DNA from: Sphingobium abikonense NBRC 16140 | GTDB lineage: Bacteria; Pseudomonadota; Alphaproteobacteria; Sphingomonadales; Sphingomonadaceae | Reading direction: 5' to 3' | NCBI RefSeq assembly: GCF_001598335.1 | Contig: NZ_BCYT01000003.1 | Coordinates: forward strand, 248,001-312,000 | DNA: 64,000 nt | Part shown: piece after piece, positions 27,278 to 35,902 of the stretch | How the letters are laid out: each line of letters opens with the position of its first letter | How positions within the stretch are numbered: the stretch's first letter is position 1 | Made by a program: the position numbers and the translations under genes | The notes under the pieces: model-generated | Database searches by the model: none | The model's input: the letters and a program-made list of their open reading frames with translations, nothing else | Told to the model about the DNA's origin: nothing

Positions 27278-28552
27278 TCAGGCAGGATCGGCCGGCGGCA
27301 TCGCGCTGCCTTCGGGTTCGTCCTTCATCGCCGCTGCCGTCTTTTCCGCGGCCGCCATGACGCGCAATATATTCTCGCCCGCCAGCTTGGCGATGTCCGC
27401 GTCGCTCCAGCCGCGCCGCATCAGTTCTGCCAGCAGCGCGGGATAGGTCTGCACCCCGCCCAACCCTTCGGGCAGGTCGCCGACGCCGTCAAAGTCGCTG
27501 CCGATCCCAACATGGTCGATCCCCGCCACCTTGACGATATGCTCGACATGGTCGGCGACCTGACTGATGGTCGCCTGGGGCTTGGGATGCGCCGCCTCCC
27601 ATGCCGCCAGCGCCCTGGCCGCGCCTTCGGGATCGCCGATATACAGCCCGCCAAAGGGCGGCGCATTGTTGCGCGCGATCTCCGCGCTGCGATCCGCGCC
27701 CCAGACCCGGCGCGCCTCCGACACATATTGCGCGGCGAAATTCACCATGACGACGCCGCCATTGGCCGCCACCTGCTTCAGCACCGCATCCGACACATTG
27801 CGCGGCGTGTCGCACAATGCCCGCGCATTGCTGTGGGAAAAGATCACCGGCGCCTTCGTCACGCGCAGCGCGTCCAGCATCGTCGCCTCGCTGACATGGC
27901 TGAGGTCCACCAGCATGCCCAGCCGGTTGAGTTCATGCACCACCGCCTCGCCAAAGGGGGTCAGGCCGTCATGCTGCGGATTGTCGGTCGCGCTGTCGGC
28001 CCAGCCGATCGTGCGGCTGTGGGTCAGCGTCAGATAGGCCGCGCCCAGCTGATGATAGGCGCGCAGCACCGCCAGGCTGCCGTCGATCTGGCCGCCGCCC
28101 TCCACGCCCATCAGCGACCCGATCCGCCCGGCCTTGTGCGCTGCGCGCATTTCGGCGGCCGTGCGCACCAGCCGGAAATCCTGGGGATAGCGGGCGGCGA
28201 GACTGTGCACCATGCCGATGGCGTCCAGCGTATCCTTGACCTGCTGAACCGGCGGCAGGTCGGCCGATACCCAGACGGACCAGAATTGCCCGCCCACGCC
28301 GCCGGCGCGCAGCCGTTCGACATCGGTGTGATAGGTGGCCGGGTCCAGCCGCCTCAAATCCATGGTCCAGCGGGCGTCCTTCGCCTTTTCCGCCAGCGCC
28401 TCGGGCCAGTCATTATGGCCGTCGATCAGCGGCGTCGCTTTCAGCACCTTTGCGATGCGCACGGCATAGGGACCCGTGGCGGGATCATCGGCGGCATGGA
28501 GGGCAGGGGAGGCGAACAGCAGGGGCACCAGCGCCAGGGAAAGCATCTTCAT
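27278..28552 (-). CDS. Membrane dipeptidase family (peptidase M19), secreted
   Basis: 424 residues with signal peptide LSLALVPLLFASPALHAAD. It hydrolyses dipeptides with a zinc pair in an amidohydrolase-type barrel. Likely ligands: LIDGHNDWPE near the N-terminus (HxD-type), GVEGGGQIDGS (bridging Glu), LTLTHSRTIGWADSATDN and MLVDLSHVSE (His), then GIGSDFDGVGDLPEGL near the end. Length and order fit bacterial M19 enzymes that act in the periplasm. It converges on the pyrC-like gene with a 63-base gap and stands as a single transcript. Confidence 0.93.
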   Translation of the reverse strand: MKMLSLALVPLLFASPALHAADDPATGPYAVRIAKVLKATPLIDGHNDWPEALAEKAKDARWTMDLRRLDPATYHTDVERLRAGGVGGQFWSVWVSADLPPVQQVKDTLDAIGMVHSLAARYPQDFRLVRTAAEMRAAHKAGRIGSLMGVEGGGQIDGSLAVLRAYHQLGAAYLTLTHSRTIGWADSATDNPQHDGLTPFGEAVVHELNRLGMLVDLSHVSEATMLDALRVTKAPVIFSHSNARALCDTPRNVSDAVLKQVAANGGVVMVNFAAQYVSEARRVWGADRSAEIARNNAPPFGGLYIGDPEGAARALAAWEAAHPKPQATISQVADHVEHIVKVAGIDHVGIGSDFDGVGDLPEGLGGVQTYPALLAELMRRGWSDADIAKLAGENILRVMAAAEKTAAAMKDEPEGSAMPPADPA

Positions 28553-28688
28553 GGGACGCGCAGGCTAGGCGGGGCAGAACGCAAGTCAATCACTTCCCGC
28601 CGCCGGTTGCCGTTGGTGGCAATCCTATAACATGCGCTCATGAACGCGCTGGCCCTGCCTGCGCTTCCTCTGCTACCCTTAGCCCCCC

Positions 28689-29438
28689 ATGCTGATCGAC
28701 CCGCTGATCCTGTTGCAGGCCTATTCCATCGGCGTCTTCCCCATGTCGGATGATCGCGACGCGCGCGATGTCTATTGGGTCGAACCCAAATATCGCGCGA
28801 TCCTGCCCCTGGGTCAGTTCCACCTGTCGCATTCGCTGGCCCGGGTGCTGCGCCGCGATCGCTTCCGCGTCACCGCCAACCGCGCTTTCGGCGATATATT
28901 GGCGCTGTGTGCGCAGGCCGCGCCCGATCGTCCGTCGACCTGGATCAACCATGCGATCGAGCGGGCCTATGTCGACCTGCACGCCCGACGCTTCGCCCAT
29001 TCGATCGAGGTGTGGGACGGAGAGGAACTGGTCGGCGGCCTATATGGGGTGGCGCTGGGCACCGCCTTCTTCGGCGAATCCATGGTGTCGCGCCGCACCG
29101 ACGCGTCAAAGGTCGCGCTGGCCTGGCTGGTGGCGCGGATGCGCTTTGCCGGCTTCACCGTGCTCGACTGCCAGTTCATGACCGATCATCTGCGCACGAT
29201 GGGTGCGGTGGAAATCCGGCAGCGCGACTATCTTCAGTTGCTGGGCGCGGCCGTAGGTTCGGTGGCGCTGGGCGCGGAGTCGGACGTGCTGGCCGCCGGG
29301 TCGGGCGCGGCGGCGGAACTGGCGTTCGCCCCGCTGGCCGGACGCGCCGACACCGGCTCGCCCTTGGCGCCCAGCTTGACCGTGTCGGGGCCGCTTTCGG
29401 GCCATTCCATCGCGCAGCTTCTGACCCAGACGTCATAG
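28689..29438 (+). CDS. aat: Leucyl/phenylalanyl-tRNA-protein transferase
   Basis: 249 residues. It adds Leu or Phe to N-terminal Arg/Lys of proteins, marking them for ClpAP (N-degron pathway). Signatures: LLQAYSIGVFPMSDDRDA, WINHAIERAYVDLHA, HSIEVWDGEELVGGLYGVAL and FFGESMVSRRTDASKVAL. The conserved core ends around residue 185 (IRQRDYLQLL); the last 60 or so residues are Ala/Ser/Gly-rich and exist only in the region that overlaps the DUF2155 gene on the other strand for 205 bases (29234-29438). The neighbourhood aat/DUF2155/NDUFA12 is usual in alphaproteobacteria. Confidence 0.95.
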   Translation: MLIDPLILLQAYSIGVFPMSDDRDARDVYWVEPKYRAILPLGQFHLSHSLARVLRRDRFRVTANRAFGDILALCAQAAPDRPSTWINHAIERAYVDLHARRFAHSIEVWDGEELVGGLYGVALGTAFFGESMVSRRTDASKVALAWLVARMRFAGFTVLDCQFMTDHLRTMGAVEIRQRDYLQLLGAAVGSVALGAESDVLAAGSGAAAELAFAPLAGRADTGSPLAPSLTVSGPLSGHSIAQLLTQTS

Positions 29439-29896
29439 ATCGGGTGCTGCACCACATTGCGGTCGGGGCGGTCGCGGAACAGCCAGCCGGAAAAGGCGCG
29501 CCGCCACTTATTGTCGGCGCTGCTGCGCACGTCCAGCTGCACGAACGCACCGGTTTCCTGGATATTTTCCCAGGGCGCAGTCGTCTCGCACGCCTGCAAC
29601 CGCACGATCGCATCGCCCACGCGCACCGCCTCGCCCGGCTTCAACGTCAGATCGCGGGTCAGGCCGTTGCGCTTGTTCAGCAGGCCCAGCACGGCGGATC
29701 GCTCGACCATCGGCGTGCCGGGCATGACGCCATTGTCGGCGGGACGGATCGGCGCGCTCTCCACCTTGACCGGCCCGGACCGATTGGCCGGCGGCAGGGC
29801 GTCATTGTCGCCGCATGCCGCCAACGTCAGGGCGCAGGGCAGCACGATCATGCATGGAAGGATCGGCGGGAACGACCCCGCCGGGCGTCCGCTCAT
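29234..29896 (-). CDS. DUF2155 domain-containing lipoprotein
   Basis: 220 residues from the ATG at 29896, which overlaps the upstream NDUFA12 stop as ATGA. The signal LPCALTLAACGDND gives a lipobox (LAAC). The DUF2155 core (about 60-155) reads MVERSAVLGLLNKRNG, LKPGEAVRVGDAIVRLQACE, ENIQETGAFVQLDVR, RRAFSGWLFRD and HPIYDVWVRSCA. A disordered Ala/Ser/Pro/Thr tail of about 60 residues follows and is the part encoded opposite the aat gene. Function unknown; conserved linkage to NDUFA12 suggests an envelope role, not a complex I subunit. Confidence 0.9.
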   Translation of the reverse strand: MSGRPAGSFPPILPCMIVLPCALTLAACGDNDALPPANRSGPVKVESAPIRPADNGVMPGTPMVERSAVLGLLNKRNGLTRDLTLKPGEAVRVGDAIVRLQACETTAPWENIQETGAFVQLDVRSSADNKWRRAFSGWLFRDRPDRNVVQHPIYDVWVRSCAMEWPESGPDTVKLGAKGEPVSARPASGANASSAAAPDPAASTSDSAPSATEPTAAPSN

Positions 29897-30291
29897 GCCG
29901 CGTCGGGGCTCCACGCCTCATAATCGCCGGTCGCCTTCTGGCGCAGGCCGCCCTTTTCCAGCGCGCCCGACGGGCGATAGGCCTGGGGCGTGCCGGTCGC
30001 GTTGGGGGTGGATTCCTTTTCCCAGATGCGCGGCGGCGGCAGGAAGCTTTCGGGCGCCCCTTCGATCGAATGATGCAACCAGCCATGCCATTCGGCCGGC
30101 ACGCGGCTCGCGTCATTCGCGCCGCTATAGATCACCCAGCGGCGGGTCAGCCCATTGGGGTCCTTGCCGCCTTCGAAATAGACATTGCCCTGATGATCCT
30201 CGCCGACCTTCGTGCCCTTGCGCTTGGTAAAGAGCCAGGTGCCAAAGGTGGCGCCATTCCACCAGGTGAAGATGTTTGCCAGGATACCCAT
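29893..30291 (-). CDS. NADH:ubiquinone oxidoreductase NDUFA12-family subunit
   Basis: 132 residues from the canonical start MGILANIFTWWNGATFGTWL; an in-frame extension to 30414 is not needed. Family marks: GTKVGEDHQGNVYFEGGKDP, RRWVIYSGANDASRVPAEWH, GWLHHSIEGAPES and a Pro-rich tail. NDUFA12 is the accessory complex I subunit shared by mitochondria and alphaproteobacteria. It is the middle gene of a minus-strand set DUF192-NDUFA12-DUF2155 and is coupled to the last. The rest of complex I (nuo) is not in the window. Confidence 0.95.
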   Translation of the reverse strand: MGILANIFTWWNGATFGTWLFTKRKGTKVGEDHQGNVYFEGGKDPNGLTRRWVIYSGANDASRVPAEWHGWLHHSIEGAPESFLPPPRIWEKESTPNATGTPQAYRPSGALEKGGLRQKATGDYEAWSPDAA

Positions 30292-30341
30292 GGCCCAAGC
30301 GCTTAGCCGTTGCGAGGGACGCGGGCAAGACGGATATGGCG

Positions 30342-30881
30342 TCAGCGCGCCGGGGCCGGGCAGAAATTGAGGTCGGTCGTCAGCGTGTCCGTCGGCACCG
30401 CGCAGCCGCCCCAACTCACCCTGTCGCCTTCGCCGATGCCCAGTTCCGCCGCGCGCCCGCCGCGCAGTTCCAGCACCGCCGCCACCGGCACCCCGGCCGA
30501 AATCGGCTCGCGCGCATAGGGTTGCGCCTGCGCCTTCACGAACGCGATCGTCCCGTCGGTATGGATGAACAGCATGTCGAGCGGCACCAGCGTATCCTTC
30601 ATCCAGAAGCTCGCGGTGCGCGGCGGGTCCATCGGGAACAGCATGCCCCCGTCCGCCGCAATCTCCTTGCGGAACATCAGCCCCTTATCCTGCTCCTGCG
30701 GCGTGCGTGCGACCTCGACATCGAACCGATGCGCGCTGCCGCCGGTCGTTTGGATCACCACGGGCAGCAGGGCAGGGGTCCGGGCGGCAGAGACGTTGCT
30801 CGCGTCCTGTTCCTCGTCAACCTTCCCGCTCTGGCAGGCGGTGAGCAGGGCAAGGGCGAACAGGCTGGCGACGCGGATCAT
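30342..30881 (-). CDS. DUF192 family lipoprotein
   Basis: 179 residues. The signal IRVASLFALALLTACQSG has a lipobox (LTAC, Cys near 16). The DUF192 domain (about 45-170) is clear: FDVEVARTPQEQDKGLMFRK, GGMLFPMDPPRTASFWMKDT, LVPLDMLFIHTDGTI and AVLELRGGRAAELGI. The domain's function is not known. It leads the minus-strand set with NDUFA12 (50-base gap), which fits the recurrent alphaproteobacterial arrangement of these genes. Confidence 0.93.
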   Translation of the reverse strand: MIRVASLFALALLTACQSGKVDEEQDASNVSAARTPALLPVVIQTTGGSAHRFDVEVARTPQEQDKGLMFRKEIAADGGMLFPMDPPRTASFWMKDTLVPLDMLFIHTDGTIAFVKAQAQPYAREPISAGVPVAAVLELRGGRAAELGIGEGDRVSWGGCAVPTDTLTTDLNFCPAPAR

Positions 30882-30921
30882 GCCGCCTGCCTAGAGCGAA
30901 TCGCGTGCCGGGGGGAAGGGG

Positions 30922-31452
30922 CTATTGCGTCTTTTGCAGCGCCGCCAGATCCTGCGGCCGGTTGATATTGGGCAGCGCGATGCCCTCCAGCGTCACCACG
31001 CGCCCGCCCGCCGCCTCCAGCCAACCGCGAATCGACCGACTGTTCTCACCAGCCAGATAAGCGTCCAGCATCGGCGCGAGCGTAGCGGGCCACCATCCCA
31101 GCAGCGGCTGGCCCTCCACCACCGCCGCTTGCGCGCCGATCAGCAAAGCGGGCAATTGCGCAGGATAGACCGGCATGTCGCATCCCGTGGTCAGCACTCC
31201 GGCAAAGCCATGATCGATCGCATGATGCAGCGCGGCGTTGAGGCCCCCCAAAGGCCCCAGATCGGGCTGCGGCCGGTCCGCCAGCCCGCCCGCGCGCCCG
31301 CACACCACCACCAAGCCAACATGGGGGCTGATCGCCGCAATGGCATGATCCAGCAAGGTGCGCCCGTTCAGCATCGCCAGCGCCTTGTCACTGCCGAACC
31401 GGCTGGACCGCCCGCCAGCCAGAACCGCCCCCAGCACTATCCGCGTCGCCAT
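30922..31452 (-). CDS. mobA: Molybdenum cofactor guanylyltransferase
   Basis: 176 residues. It transfers GMP to molybdopterin to form the MGD cofactor. The nucleotide-binding start VLAGGRSSRFGSDKALAMLN is diagnostic, followed by LLDHAIAAI, GLNAALHHA and GVLTTGCDMPVYP (metal-binding aspartate). The last third holds the usual LGWWPATLAPMLDAYL. It is divergent from fdhD, which is needed by formate dehydrogenases that use this cofactor, so the pair forms a molybdoenzyme-maturation spot. No molybdoenzyme gene is in the window. Confidence 0.93.
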   Translation of the reverse strand: MATRIVLGAVLAGGRSSRFGSDKALAMLNGRTLLDHAIAAISPHVGLVVVCGRAGGLADRPQPDLGPLGGLNAALHHAIDHGFAGVLTTGCDMPVYPAQLPALLIGAQAAVVEGQPLLGWWPATLAPMLDAYLAGENSRSIRGWLEAAGGRVVTLEGIALPNINRPQDLAALQKTQ

Positions 31453-31551
31453 GGCGTCTCCTCAAGGTCCGCTATCGTCATAGGCGGGACAGGCGCGCGC
31501 CGCCAGCCGTGACATTGCCAGCCCGGCGGGTGGGGCCTAGGGTCGCCCACA

Positions 31552-32352
31552 ATGACAATACCACCCGATCCCGCTCCGGACTCCCAGCCTTTTCTGCGCC
31601 TGACCCCGGATGGTGCGACCAGGCCGGTCGACCGGCCGCTGGCGCGGGAAGTGCCCGTCGCGATCGAATATAATGGCGCGGGCTATGCGGTGCTGATGGC
31701 GACGCCCGACGATATGGACGATCTGGTCCAGGGGTTCAGCCTGGCCGAAAGGCTGGTGTCGCGCGGCGATGCGCTGCTCGACGTAGATGTTCATGCAACC
31801 GGCGCGGGCGTCATCGCGCGCGCGACCTTGCCGCCGCACCGCACCGACGATCTGCTCCGGCGCGTGCGCCACCGCACATCCGATTCGGCTTGCGGCCTGT
31901 GCGGCGTCGAAACATTGGAACAGGCCTTGCGACCGCTGCCAACCATCACGGCCAAGTCCAGCGCGGATCATGCCGCCATCTTCCGCGCGCTTGGTGCCCT
32001 GCGCGATCATCAGCCGTTGAACGCCGCGACCGGCGCGGCGCATTGCGCAGCCCTGGTCGATCCGCAGGGGCGCATCCGCCTGGCGCGGGAGGATGTCGGC
32101 CGCCACAATGCCTTTGACAAGCTGATCGGCGCTATGGCTCGCGCAGGCCATGGCTGGGACGGGGGCTTTGCGCTGCTCTCCTCGCGCTGCTCCTATGAAC
32201 TGGTGGAAAAGGCGGTGCTGGCCGACTGTCCGCTGCTCGTCACCATCTCCGCGCCGACCACCCTTGCTGTCGACCGCGCCGCAGCGGCCAGCCTGCCGCT
32301 GGTCGTGCTCGCCCGATCGGATGCGCTGCTGGCCTATGGCAACGCGCTTTAG
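31552..32352 (+). CDS. fdhD: Formate dehydrogenase accessory sulfurtransferase
   Basis: 266 residues. FdhD passes sulfur from a cysteine desulfurase to the molybdenum cofactor of formate dehydrogenase. Signatures: REVPVAIEYNGAGYAVLMAT, DMDDLVQGFSLAERLV, the CxxC motif SACGLCGVE near 117-125, EDVGRHNAFDKLIG and LLSSRCSYELVEKA. It begins 99 bases from mobA in the opposite direction. The 3' end overlaps the GtrA gene by four bases, tail to tail. Confidence 0.95.
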   Translation: MTIPPDPAPDSQPFLRLTPDGATRPVDRPLAREVPVAIEYNGAGYAVLMATPDDMDDLVQGFSLAERLVSRGDALLDVDVHATGAGVIARATLPPHRTDDLLRRVRHRTSDSACGLCGVETLEQALRPLPTITAKSSADHAAIFRALGALRDHQPLNAATGAAHCAALVDPQGRIRLAREDVGRHNAFDKLIGAMARAGHGWDGGFALLSSRCSYELVEKAVLADCPLLVTISAPTTLAVDRAAAASLPLVVLARSDALLAYGNAL

Positions 32353-32768
32353 CGGAACACCCATTGCCGGTTGAGCATGAACATGATGGCCGGCGTCACG
32401 AACAACATCGCGGGAATGGGTGACCATTCGGGCCAGCCCATATGCGTGACGCACAGCCACACCCAAAGTGCGTTCAAGCCATAGCTGACCAGCGACGCCG
32501 CCACGAACCGCACGCCGCGCGCGCCATGCCCGTCGCTGCGCGCCTGATCGCGGAAGGTGAACAGGCTGTGCGCGACATAGCCCACGCACACCGCCCCGCC
32601 ATAGCCGATGAAGTTGGCCACCTGGACATGCAACCCGCCCAGCGTCGCCAGGCACCAGTAGATCGCGGCCTGGCAAGCGGTGACGAACAGGCCCGTGACG
32701 CCATAGCGGACGATCTGCCAGAACAGCGCGCGCTGCTGCGGGCTCAACCGTTCGGCGAAAATCATCAT
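32349..32768 (-). CDS. GtrA family membrane protein
   Basis: 139 residues with four membrane helices in the GtrA layout: QIVRYGVTGLFVTACQAAIY, VANFIGYGGAVCVGYVAHSL, FVAASLVSYGLNALWVWL and FVTPAIMFMLNRQWVFR, with the conserved C-terminal W-F-R. GtrA proteins flip or transfer polyprenyl-linked sugars. MM start at 32768 or 32765. It is divergent from the GT-C-type gene with only 42 bases between starts, so a joint role in surface glycan assembly is likely. Confidence 0.92.
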   Translation of the reverse strand: MMIFAERLSPQQRALFWQIVRYGVTGLFVTACQAAIYWCLATLGGLHVQVANFIGYGGAVCVGYVAHSLFTFRDQARSDGHGARGVRFVAASLVSYGLNALWVWLCVTHMGWPEWSPIPAMLFVTPAIMFMLNRQWVFR

Positions 32769-32810
32769 GGCCCCCGTTGCGCTTTGAAGCGGGTCGTCTA
32801 ATCGACCGGC

Positions 32811-34709
32811 ATGAACTTGCAAAGCCGGCACGACATGCGCGCGAAATGGATGGTCCTGGCGGGTCATCTCGCGCGCTGGTCCAGCCGTCACTGGAAATGG
32901 CTGACCTTCCTCATCTGGATCGTTGCCGTCGTCGCGATGGTGGCGACGCGCTGGCCGGCAATCTACTGGCTCGTGCTCGGCGATACCGACGACAATATCC
33001 GCTATGTCCAGGTGAAGGACTGGCTGGCGGGGCAGGGCTGGTACGACCTGCGCCAATATCGGCTTGATCCGCCGGGCGGCGCGAATATCCATTGGTCGCG
33101 CATCGTCGATCTTCCCATTGCCGGGCTGATGCTGTTCTTCCGGGCCTTTGTCGACCAGGGCATGGCCGATCGCCTGGCCTGCGGCATCGCGCCCTTGTTG
33201 CCGCTGCTGCTTCTGATGCTGTCGCTAGGCTTCATCGGCCGGCGGCTCGCCGGGCCGCATGGCTGGCTGCTCGCGGTGGTCGCGCCCTTCGCCGCGCAGA
33301 TGGGGCTGGGCATGTATGCGCCGATGCGCATCGACCATCATGGCTGGCAACTGGCGCTCGCGCTCACCATGCTGGCCGGGGTGATCGACACCAACCGGCT
33401 GCGCGGCGGCATCATGGCCGGCGTCAGCAGCGCGCTCTCCATCGCCATCGGCATGGAAATGATCGTCTATCTGGCTGCGGGCGGGGCGCTCATCGCTTTG
33501 CGCTGGGTATTCCGCCCCGGCGCGGAAAGCCGCATGCTCGCCTATGCGCTCAGCCTGTCGGGCGCGACCTCGCTCCTGTACCTGCTCTTTGCCAGCTATG
33601 CCAATCGCGCCATGGTCTGCGACGCCCTCTCGCCCATATGGGTGGCGGTGTTCGGCGCGGCCGGGGCGGGGATGGTGCTGCTGGCGCTCGCGCCGCTGCG
33701 GGGCTGGCCCATGCGTCTTGCCGCCGGCGCACTGGTCGGCGGCGCGCTTGGCCTCTTCGTCTGGTTCAACTGGCCGCAATGCCTCAGCCCCTATCAGATT
33801 TCACCCGAACTCCAGCGCCTGTGGCTCGCCAATATTCGCGAGGCCAAGCCGATCACCGCGCAGGCGCAAAGTCTGGTCGTGCCGCTGCTCGCCATCCCCG
33901 CCGCCGGCCTCATCGGCCTGCTCTGGGCGCTGTGGGATGCGCGGCGCGATGGCGAACGGCTCTGGGCCTGGGCGACCGTGGGGGCGATGATGGTCTTTTC
34001 GACCGCCTTGCTGTTCTGGCAGCTGCGCGCCGGTCCGGCGGCACAATTGCTCGCCATCCCGCCCGCCGCCTGGGCCGCGCACCGGCTGGTCGCGGCGGTG
34101 CTGACCGGATCGCGCCGGGCCCGCATCGCTGGCGCGGCCGGCGTCGCTCTGCTCGCCGCCATCGCCTTCGCCTATCCGCTCTACCCGCAGGTGGTGAAAA
34201 TCTATCAGGACATGACCGGGCAAAAGCCAAAGGCCTGGCGCCCCTCCGCGCTTGCTCGAACCGATGCGATCAAGAAAGCGAATGGCCGGTGCCGCACATT
34301 GCCGGCGCTGGCCGTGCTGGACCAGCTGCCGCCCGCGACGATCTTCACCATGGTCGACCTTGGCCCCCGCATCCTGGCGACCACGCATCACAGCGCCCTG
34401 GCCGGCCCCTATCACCGCAACGGCGCGACCATCCTCGACATCCATCACGCCTTCGATGGCAAGCCCGCCGCTTTTCGCGCCATCGCCGCCCGGCATCACG
34501 CGACCTATCTGCTGATCTGTCCCAATTTCCCCGAAGGCACCATCTACCAGTCACGCAGTCCCGGCGGCTTTTACGCAGACCTGATGCGCGGCCAGCGGCC
34601 CGACTGGCTCGTGCCGGTGCGGCTCAACACCGACATGACCTTGCCCTATCAGCTGTACCGCATCCTCTATTCACCGGCGGGCAGCGAAAAAATCGCGCAG
34701 CAACGCTGA
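32811..34709 (+). CDS. GT-C-type polytopic membrane glycosyltransferase, STT3/AglB-like
   Basis: 632 residues with about 12 membrane segments (first at about 28-50) and a soluble C-terminal domain (about 490-632). The first external loop carries LGDTDDNIRYVQVKDWL, an acidic DxD-type site in the same place as the catalytic loop of STT3/PglB. GMYAPMRIDHHGWQLA resembles the DHH segment of that fold. The C-terminal domain lacks a WWDYG box that I can recognise, so oligosaccharyltransferase activity is not claimed. A start at 32838 (MRAKWMV) is also possible. GtrA is divergent 42 bases away. The tail overlaps tadA by 39 bases. Confidence 0.7.
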   Translation: MNLQSRHDMRAKWMVLAGHLARWSSRHWKWLTFLIWIVAVVAMVATRWPAIYWLVLGDTDDNIRYVQVKDWLAGQGWYDLRQYRLDPPGGANIHWSRIVDLPIAGLMLFFRAFVDQGMADRLACGIAPLLPLLLLMLSLGFIGRRLAGPHGWLLAVVAPFAAQMGLGMYAPMRIDHHGWQLALALTMLAGVIDTNRLRGGIMAGVSSALSIAIGMEMIVYLAAGGALIALRWVFRPGAESRMLAYALSLSGATSLLYLLFASYANRAMVCDALSPIWVAVFGAAGAGMVLLALAPLRGWPMRLAAGALVGGALGLFVWFNWPQCLSPYQISPELQRLWLANIREAKPITAQAQSLVVPLLAIPAAGLIGLLWALWDARRDGERLWAWATVGAMMVFSTALLFWQLRAGPAAQLLAIPPAAWAAHRLVAAVLTGSRRARIAGAAGVALLAAIAFAYPLYPQVVKIYQDMTGQKPKAWRPSALARTDAIKKANGRCRTLPALAVLDQLPPATIFTMVDLGPRILATTHHSALAGPYHRNGATILDIHHAFDGKPAAFRAIAARHHATYLLICPNFPEGTIYQSRSPGGFYADLMRGQRPDWLVPVRLNTDMTLPYQLYRILYSPAGSEKIAQQR

Positions 34710-35129
34710 CGCGTCCGCTTGCGCAAGCCCGCCATAGACTTCGGGCCGGTGCAGGCATTGGGGTTGGGTGAAAAGGCGCGGCCCCTGTTCGATCGCGCCG
34801 CCCTTGGGGTCCGCCGCCCCATAATAAAGCCGGGCGATGCGCGCGTGGGAAATGGCGCCCGCGCACATCGGGCATGGTTCCAGCGTCACCCACAGGTCGC
34901 AGCCTGTCAGCCGAAAATCGTTAAGATGGGCCGCAGCCGCCCGCATCGCGACGATTTCGGCATGGGCGGTCGGGTCGCGATCGCGCCGGTTGCGATTCTC
35001 GCCCTCGCCAATGATGACGCCGTTCCGCGTCACCACAGCGCCGATCGGCACTTCCTCCGCCTCCTGCGCCCGTAGCGCCAGTTCCAGCGCACGGCGCATC
35101 GGGGCGGGCAGGGGGAAGGGCGCGGCCAT
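34671..35129 (-). CDS. tadA: tRNA-specific adenosine deaminase
   Basis: 152 residues. It deaminates A34 to inosine in tRNA-Arg(ACG). The cytidine-deaminase-like zinc sites are intact: TAHAEIVAMRAAA (His and catalytic Glu) and LEPCPMCAGAISHARI (two Cys). YYGAADPKGGA and HRPEVYGGL follow as in TadA. The 3' end overlaps the tail of the GT-C-type gene on the other strand by 39 bases. Confidence 0.96.
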   Translation of the reverse strand: MAAPFPLPAPMRRALELALRAQEAEEVPIGAVVTRNGVIIGEGENRNRRDRDPTAHAEIVAMRAAAAHLNDFRLTGCDLWVTLEPCPMCAGAISHARIARLYYGAADPKGGAIEQGPRLFTQPQCLHRPEVYGGLAQADASALLRDFFAARR

Positions 35130-35166
35130 GATCCGCCCCTAGCGCATCTGAACGGCGATCGGAATA

Positions 35167-35388
35167 TCAGGGCTTGCGCACATCCACGGTCGGCACTTCG
35201 ACCGTTTCGTTGCGGGTGCCGACCTCGACCTTGGCGACATTGGCCTCATATTTGGGCAGCGATCCGCCACGCACCGACACTTCGGGCAGGCTGCCCGATT
35301 GCGTGCGCTGCAGGTCGATGAATCCGGTCGCGATGCCACCCGCCAGCACCAGCAGGATAATGACCAACAATCCACCAATGAGTCGCAT
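35167..35388 (-). CDS. Small single-span membrane-anchored hypothetical protein
   Basis: 73 residues from the ATG at 35388, which has AAGGAGGGCGG just upstream. The N-terminal helix [20 protein letters not shown] forms a membrane anchor, followed by a short hydrophilic tail with regular Val and charged residues ([19 protein letters not shown], then [11 protein letters not shown]). The tail repeats a V-x-V rhythm, suggesting a small beta structure. No family recognised. It follows tadA on the same strand with a 37-base gap. Confidence 0.75.
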   Translation of the reverse strand: MRLIGGLLVIILLVLAGGIATGFIDLQRTQSGSLPEVSVRGGSLPKYEANVAKVEVGTRNETVEVPTVDVRKP

Positions 35389-35532
35389 TCCGCCCTCCTT
35401 TGCTGTAACCCAGGTCAAACGCCGCGCTGGGGGAAAGGGTTGCGTGCCGTCCCATCCGGGTTGACGGCCGCAGGGAATCCCGTTATCGGCGCGGCTTTCC
35501 GAACGAACCCGAATTCAAAGGTTGAACAGACT

Positions 35533-35826
35533 ATGTCGCGCATCTGCGAGCTGACCGGCAAGGGCCGCCAGGTGGGTCACAACGTGTCCCACGCCAATAA
35601 CAAGACCAAGCGTGTGTTCCTGCCCAACCTGCAGAACGTCTCGCTGATCTCCGAAGCGCTGGAAACGACCGTGAAGCTGCGCGTGTCGACCCATGGCCTG
35701 CGTTCGGTCGAACATAATGGCGGCCTCGACAACTGGCTGGTCAAGACCAGCGACGACAAGCTCTCGCTCAAGGCCCGTCGCCTCAAGCGTGACATCGTCA
35801 AGAAGAAGGCCGCCGCAGCGGCCTGA
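35533..35826 (+). CDS. rpmB: 50S ribosomal protein L28
   Basis: 97 residues in the usual alphaproteobacterial length. Signatures: [33 protein letters not shown] and [20 protein letters not shown]. The long 5' region back to 35389 has no other gene. The terminator at 35853-35879 follows 26 bases after the stop, so it is a one-gene transcript. Codon use is strongly biased, as expected for a ribosomal gene. Confidence 0.98.
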   Translation: MSRICELTGKGRQVGHNVSHANNKTKRVFLPNLQNVSLISEALETTVKLRVSTHGLRSVEHNGGLDNWLVKTSDDKLSLKARRLKRDIVKKKAAAAA

Positions 35827-35852
35827 TCCTGTCCGATTCGTTTCGGTGGATG

Positions 35853-35879
35853 AGCGGCCTGGAAACGGGCCGCTTTTTT
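35853..35879 (+). terminator. Rho-independent terminator of rpmB
   Basis: A 7-bp stem AGCGGCC (35853-35859) with GGCCGCT (35868-35874) and an eight-base loop is followed by a T6 tract (35874-35879). Confidence 0.9.
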
Positions 35880-35902
35880 GCGTCCTTTCGCGGAGCCGAT
35901 GG

